NCBI GenBank assembly: GCA_036936605.1
Contig: JAUPFV010000003.1
Span: 103,301,278 to 103,365,277 of the forward strand
From: Limnanthes douglasii subsp. nivea
Taxonomy: Eukaryota; Streptophyta; Magnoliopsida; Brassicales; Limnanthaceae
Reading direction: 5' to 3'
DNA length: 64,000 nt
Both the position numbers and the translations under genes were made by a program. Shown here piece by piece: positions 58,673 through 64,000 of the stretch; the first letter of the stretch is position 1, and the number at the start of each line of letters is the position of its first letter. The notes under the pieces were generated by a model. That model did no database searches. It saw only the letters and a program-made list of their open reading frames with translations, and had not been told where the DNA came from.

Positions 58673-60239
58673 GCCTTAAAGTTTTACCGAGGAACAACGA
58701 GCTTACTTTGCAGAAATCGACAACTTTGAACTAAAAGAAGAGGAAGTTTCTTCTGAAAAATAACACATTTCGTTTTAGATGTCTCAACTTAGAAGTAGTA
58801 TCCTAATATGATTCGTATAGTAAAAAATGAATTCGTTGACGCAGTTTTATTTCTGAATAAAAAAAATGAAATCCACGTTAAGTTTTTTTTTCGACTTTGT
58901 TTTAGTGCAGTGGTAAAGTAGTGTACTATCTTTGCTAGCAGGGAATGTATGTAAGATTATGCTTTTCGTGCGGAAACGTGCGAATGGCACGGTGAAAGGC
59001 CGGTTCCGTGATCCAACTTCTTGCATGTTATCCCAAATCAAACAAATAGATTATCAAATCGAAGATACAGATCTAGTCTATAAATCTAACTAGAATCCAA
59101 ATAACAACTACAAATACACAAAAATATAATTATTGTAAACAAAAATTTAAAACTTAAATATCATTAAAAAACATTACAAAATTTGAAACAAATTATATCA
59201 ATAGCTTACTAATGTAAAACTTTGATTTTAAAAATTGGTGTTTTGAGAAAGTTAGAGTTAGAGTAGAGAAGAGTAGAGAGGAGATGACACATTTAAAAAC
59301 AATAGGTCTTTGTATGGGTGACAAACTTGTAAATACTAGAGGTCTCGTTCAACCAAAACCGGATTCATTATAGCCGGATCTCGTTATAGCGTAGCCCTTC
59401 AACTCATTATATATATATACCACATTTTCATTTTTTTATTATTAAAAAACTTTGATCAAACCGTTAGATATGATCCAACAAATTTTATTTAAAATTTCAC
59501 AAATTCGAGTGAGATTGGTTTCTCATCCCAAACTCAATAGACATCAAATTAATTCTTTACCATAATCGAATGAAGTTTTATAACAAGTTATTATTTTAAT
59601 CAAGTTGTTATATTGCAGTTTTTTAAATAAATATTAGATTTTTTTAAGTAAATGAAACATTCTATTGAAATTAGAGTTTTACAAAGTAGAGTCCACTTTT
59701 AACTGACTTTAGTAATGTACATTTTTTTTCATAAATCTAAAATTTGCTTGAAAATGAAGCGCAAAGATGACTTTAATTTTTCTATCAGCGCCTAAAACTC
59801 ATTTTCTAACTTTATTTCTTTGAGAGAGTGTTGTTTCTTATTCTGAGCAAAATCAAAAAATCGATGTCATGATGAATTCTTGGATTCAAGAATGAGAACT
59901 GTCCAATGAACAGAGAGACCGTCCTTGATGGTTCAACTTCATACTTCAGACCATTTAGATTAAAGATATTGAAGAGTTGAAGCTTGTAAGTTTTCAAGTT
60001 TTCATTTGATTCCATAAAACCATAGTTGTTTGCGTCCTACTTCAGATAATATCTAATGTTCCAATTTCCTTGACATTTTGAATTCAATTCTCTGGTTACC
60101 TTCTTATCTTTCAACAATAAAGCTTTCGTGGAAGCTTTCAGGTAGTACTACATGCAATGAAGATTTTAATAACATGCAAATTATATTGGTACAGTGTATA
60201 TGAATGATTATCCTAGCAGAGAATAATGAAGAATAACAG
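58670..60239. other. Spacer without recognised genes
   Basis: At 58905-59040, GTGCAGTGGTAAAGTAG and GGTTCCGTGATCC faintly resemble a degenerate SINE head, too weak to call. The minus-strand frame at 59812-60015 has no known motif. Confidence 0.4.
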
Positions 60240-60920
60240 TATAAACCAGCTTAGCTTAAGTAAGCTCTTTAATAAAGTCTACTTCTAAACTTACTAGAGT
60301 AATAACTCTTAGTTCGTTAGGAATCTGAGAATAGTTTAGATCTTGATTGAATTTGCATTTATGAGTCCACTTTGCCAACCAGTCTGCTGTAAAGTTTTGT
60401 TCCCTGAATATATGTGTTATCAAGTAGAGCTTTGTACTCAACAATGAGATGGGTCTGTTTACCATAATCATACCAAATGCAGAAAATATATCTCCCTTGC
60501 TATTCCTAATTAGACCCCCACCACTGTCCTCTACAGTTAAGGAACAAGAAGCATCTGTATTAAGTTTAAGTCTGTTGGCCTTGGGTACTCTCTAGTTGAT
60601 ATACATACACTATCTAGGCTTGTTTAGGTTAAAACAGCCCAGGTCATAAGCAATAGAAAATTCAAGTGACAGAATGATATTGATAGCATAAATCCTTTTT
60701 TCATAGATCTTAACTTTGTTGCATGATATCCAAATGACCCAACATATGATAGGCGGAATAATAGTACGAATACAAATATCCTTAGGAGTAGACCAGTACC
60801 ATCACCTAATGATGTGTTGCAAGGTTATGTGTCTACTAATTCTTAAGTTAAATAGCCTATCAAAATACTTCCATATTTCCAATGAAATACTGAATTGAAT
60901 GAACAAGTGGTTAACTGATT
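60240..60920 (-). pseudogene. LINE 3' fragment (zf-RVT and RNase H-like)
   Basis: Minus-strand reading gives NHLFIQFSISLEIWKYF (zinc-binding RT C-terminal type), then KLNTDASCSLTVEDSGGGLI and RNSKGDIFSAFG, the first strand and catalytic Asp region of the plant RVT_3 RNase H. It then jumps to HIFREQNFTADWLAKW, the last helix of the same domain, so the middle is deleted. It is read through from the gypsy RT fragment upstream, which shows a direct fusion of two unrelated element pieces. Confidence 0.75.
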
Positions 60921-61560
60921 TAACTTCATATAGATAGCCTTCAAATTAGAGAAAGGTTCTTTGAGATCGAACAAGTAATCCTCATCTCTTAAACGTTTTA
61001 CCAATATATCATAAGTGTAGACCTCAACATTTCTTCTAATTTGACTAGCAAAAGGTTTATTCACCAAACGTTGGTAAGTAGCCTCAACATTCTTCAAACC
61101 AAAGGGCATAACCTTATAACACTAGAGACCCATATTTGTTATAAACGTAGTATTGTCTTGATATTTTAAATCCATATGTATCTGATTGTACCCAACGAGG
61201 GCATCTATGGATGATAGCAACTTATTACGAGAAGTAGAATCTATTAACTGATATATTTGAGGGACATAGAACGGATCCTTCGGACAAGCTCTGTTTAGGT
61301 CTATGAAATCAATACACATACGTCACTTTTCATTCTTTTTTTTTACAAGACTGGTTTGTAGTCCATAGTGGGCACTAAGACTCCCGAATATGTCTAACCT
61401 ATTTAACAATTGCTTCAAATGTTTCCAAACAAATACTCTTCGTTTCTATATGACAGGGCACACATCAGGTCATATAGTTAGATTGTGGCAAATGATGCTT
61501 GCAAGGACACCCATCACATCCTTAGTACACCAAGCAAACCTATGAAAATTCTTAGATATA
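60921..61560 (-). pseudogene. Gypsy reverse transcriptase fragment
   Basis: Minus strand: FAWCTKDVMGVLASIICHNL, MCIDFIDLNRACPKDPF, SSIDALVGYNQIHMDL, MPFGLKNVEATYQRLVNKPF and EVYTYDILVKRLRDED. The YVDD box reads YTYD, losing an Asp. The fragment ends at AIYMKLN, where the LINE piece starts. It belongs to the same broad Tat-type gypsy group as the other copies. Stops are present at the ends of the pieces (61120 and about 61440). Confidence 0.8.
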
Positions 61561-61619
61561 CAAGATAACAATTATATACTCACTTTAGATTACAATTTAG
61601 CTCAAAAAATAGTTAAGCT

Positions 61620-61882
61620 TGATAAGGAAAGGTATTCTTTAGGGACTAAAATGACAAATTCTGTAATTATAGGATTAAATTAAGCTTTAGGAGAAACCTA
61701 GGGGTTAAATTGTAAATATGACAATATGTAACCGTTTCTCTAACTAACTCACCTTGCCTATTTAAAGAGGCTGAAGGAGTTATTTTGACCTATGAAATAT
61801 TCAGAGGTACTTTTCACTACTAAAAACTTCCACTGTAAACTCTCTGTTTTGAATTCACTCCCTACAACTTTAATTCACACCA
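61620..61882 (+). repeat. 5' LTR of Tat-like gypsy element
   Basis: Ends AATTCACACCA just before the primer site TTGGCGCTAGAAGG. It contains TATTTAAA (61759-61766) as a likely TATA box. The start at TGATAAGG is a guess based on the TGATGAG start of the related LTRs; the true boundary could differ by tens of bases. Confidence 0.5.
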
Positions 61883-61884
61883 AA

Positions 61885-61902
61885 TTGGCGCTAGAAGGAG
61901 GG
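61885..61902 (+). other. Primer-binding site
   Basis: TTGGCGCTAGAAGGAGGG directly follows the LTR end. Only the TTGGCG core is shared with the 7670 element, so a different tRNA primer, or a different subfamily, is implied. Confidence 0.6.
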
Positions 61903-62009
61903 GGCGAGGATACCTTGATCAACAGATCAAAAATCGACGTTCGAGTTCTCGTTTTTAAAGGTTTTTCGTTCGAATTTTCATATTTCGTTTGATTTTTCGC
62001 TGTTTGAAG

Positions 62010-63784
62010 ATGAATCCGGAGGAAGGTGACAATCCATCCGTTCGCAAGGCAATGGAAACGCTGAAATCTGATCTGCAAGAGGCAGGTAAATTTGTTCCAA
62101 TTCAACCTTTTCAATTTGACTTTGAGGGAAAAATGAATGAAATGATTAGGAAGGTGGCTGAGCTTGACGAATTGGTAAAAAAGAAGGGAGATAATAATGA
62201 TGGTGCTAGGCTTAGGTCTAAGATTGCGGGGGGCGATCACAATGATCAATCGGATCAGTCGATGCACGATGGCGATGATCACTGTGATCGGCGTAAAGCA
62301 CGATATGAACAAAAAAAAAATATAGCGGGATAAAGAGGAAAGAAAAGTTACAAAGGCGACTGTATGTAAACTCTAGTGATGAAGAGGACTTCGAAGATTC
62401 CGAGTCCGATGAGACGCCGAGGTACGAACGCTCTCGAGGCCATTCAGGAAGATCAGAGCGTGAGCTCCGACCAGCTAAGATGTACAGGGAAGGAAGAAAA
62501 AAGAAAGAAAGGCGAGTATACTCACCTCGGAAATACTCGCCTCGGAGGTGTTCGCCTCGGAAGTATGAAGGTGAGTCCAGCTTATATGCAACTGTGGGGA
62601 TGAGAAATGAGGACCAGTATGTCCAGGGGGTTGACTGGAGGGACTCACCATTGGTGAGGGAGATCAGATCTGTGCCATTACCGAGGCGGTTTGATATTTC
62701 TAAAGTTGAAAAGTTTGATGGGACTCAAGATCCCGATGACCACATAGAACAATTTAAAAACTACATGACTAACTTCGAAGATGATGATAGATTGGTGTGT
62801 AGAGCTTTTTCTCAAACATTTAAGGGAACTGCTCTAAAATGGTTTAATAAGATTCCTAAGGAATCGATTGCAAATTTTAGAAGTTTCTACACTGCTTTTC
62901 GCAGACAGTTTGTGGGAAGCAAGGAGATGAGAGCCAATGGAGATACGATAATACAGTGCAAGCAGGCTGTGGGAGAGAAGTTGAAAGATTATACTAAGAG
63001 GTTTGTGTCAACAAAGGCTGAGTTGGATGACTGTGAAGAAAGTGTGGCTATGGCAGCGTTCAGGCAAGGGTTGTTGCCTGGGGATTTAGCCGATGAGACT
63101 ACGAGGCGCAGGGCGTTAACGTTTGGAGCTCTTATGGCCCAGGTTGAGGACCAGATTAAGGTCGAAGAATCGACGAGGGTTCGAGGAGGTGCTAGTACTG
63201 TTCAGAAGGGGAGTGGACAATCTAACGTCTCAAATAACAATTCCTCGCGTCCGAAGAACAATCAAAATGTTTCTAACCGAGGAACCTCGAACTCGTATCA
63301 AGGGGGATATAATCAACATAATTCGAACAATCAGCAACAATTTAGGTCCAGGTCGAATGCGTGGGTAAGGCCGGATTACTATGCAGATTTAACTGAGAGT
63401 GTGGCTTCAATATATGAAAAAACAAAGGGAACAATCAATTTTAGAAAGCCACCAGCTATCAACAGGCCAAGAGAGGAGCGCAATAATAAATTCTGTAGGT
63501 ATCATGAAGACATCGGCCATGATACAAATGATTGCATTGCCCTGAAGAAGGAGATGCAAATCCTGATCGAAAATGGAAAGCTGTTAGAGTATGTCAGGAA
63601 AAATGCCAAGGCAACAGCTCCTAAAGGAGGTAATCCCAATTCTAAGCAGGAAACTGCGTTAATGATTTTAGATGTTGCAGGTGAGGCAGATGGTTTTGAT
63701 GTAGCCTCGGAATATGTCGAACCAGACTCCAGTCGACTTTTGTTAATGTCGATCGATGAGCCAATGCGTCAGGGACGTGTTTGA
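62010..63784 (+). pseudogene. gag, Tat-like gypsy element, nearly intact
   Basis: Starts ATG 62010 (MNPEEGDNPSVRKAMETL). The frame shifts once in a run of ten A at about 62311-62320, then continues open to the TGA at 63782. Order: coiled-coil-like start; basic Ser/Arg/Tyr repeats (YSPRKYSPRRCSPRKY); capsid domain with KVEKFDGTQDPDDHIEQF, FSQTFKGTALKWFNKIP and FRRQFVGSKEM; Asn/Gln-rich spacer; Tat-type knuckle CRYHEDIGHDTNDC (complete Cys-His set); then ALKKEMQILIENGKLLEYV. Gag builds the particle that packages the element RNA. The closing TGA falls in V-x-D-L where relatives have Ser, so it looks like a TCA-to-TGA mutation rather than a true gag end. It is the best preserved retroelement gene here. 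Confidence 0.85.
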
Positions 63785-64000
63785 GATCTTTGTGCCTTTT
63801 TTGAATCACTAACCATATTTGGAGGAGATTCGATGACCAACAACACCAATAATTCGAGGAAGAGGCATATAGTAAACTTAACGCGGCAAATTGAGGGAGG
63901 CGCATCGGCACATCTAAGCAGCAGGAAGGATGTGCCCTTTATAATTTTCGACGGAGATGATTTGAGGGGCATTACTGGGCCGCATGAGGATGCGGTGGTC
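63785..64000 (+). CDS. gypsy protease region (partial, runs off right edge)
   Basis: The same frame continues past the TGA: DLCAFFESLTIFGGDSM, RKDVPFIIFDGDDLRGITGP and HEDAVV. These are the blocks just before the aspartic protease active site in the relative at 9323. The catalytic DTG would lie beyond the window. Confidence 0.7.

Noticed and set aside
58347..58734. Tyr-Ile repeat proteins
   Set aside because: Translations of the TA microsatellite.
58905..59040. Second SINE with head GTGCAGTGGTAAAGTAG
   Set aside because: Box B is poor (GGTTCCGTGATCC), and no tail or duplication is evident.
61875..62312. 145-residue minus-strand frame
   Set aside because: Antisense shadow of the primer site and gag start.

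Overview
The window looks like nuclear DNA of a flowering plant, most likely a eudicot. It is AT-rich. It has two intact intron-containing plant genes with GT-AG introns and several layers of decayed Ty3/gypsy, Ty1/copia, LINE, SINE, MITE and Mutator-like elements. I see no rRNA, tRNA, CRISPR or bacterial operon structure.

Layout. 1-582: start of a Tat-like gypsy element on the minus strand (gag start, primer site, LTR). 674-863: long CT/GAT/AAT microsatellite. 948-1322: broken dual-specificity phosphatase fragment. 1866-5170: degenerate LINE (minus). 7303-10743: second copy of the same gypsy family (plus; LTR, gag, protease, part of RT), meeting at about 10.75 kb a much older gypsy pol on the minus strand (10760-13560). 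13.6-22.4 kb: AT-rich, with a plant-mobile-domain remnant, two short tandem duplications and a tRNA-derived SINE. 23027-24666: a two-exon gene for a 58-residue membrane protein, with a MITE in its intron. 25472-27160: PPR pseudogene. 28983-37722: an old copia element (minus) containing a truncated Tat gypsy element whose extra ORF runs antisense to its pol. 39060-40900: another copia pol (plus).

About 41.4-53.4 kb: the most interesting part, a large Mutator-like element. It carries a plus-strand gene with a C-terminal ULP1-type cysteine-protease domain, a short plus-strand acidic ORF, and a minus-strand MuDR-type transposase. Its introns and spacers are full of a motif close to TATCTAGCAATG, always in the same orientation and apparently absent from coding exons, with a dense array at 48.0-48.64 kb. 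This layout (transposase, small protein, ULP1-like protein, arrayed non-coding motif, no obvious TIR) recalls the VANDAL elements of Arabidopsis, whose VANC proteins bind arrayed short motifs and counter silencing. All three genes here carry disabling lesions, so this copy is probably non-autonomous.

54135-58204: an intact ten-exon SurE-type phosphatase/5'-nucleotidase gene with repeat insertions in two introns. 60240-61560: a gypsy RT piece fused to a LINE 3' piece (minus). 61620-64000: LTR, primer site, gag and the start of protease of another Tat-like gypsy element (plus), running off the right edge.

Only the SurE gene and the small membrane-protein gene look like functional host genes. 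The rest is transposon sequence or pseudogene. All alignments were made by eye.
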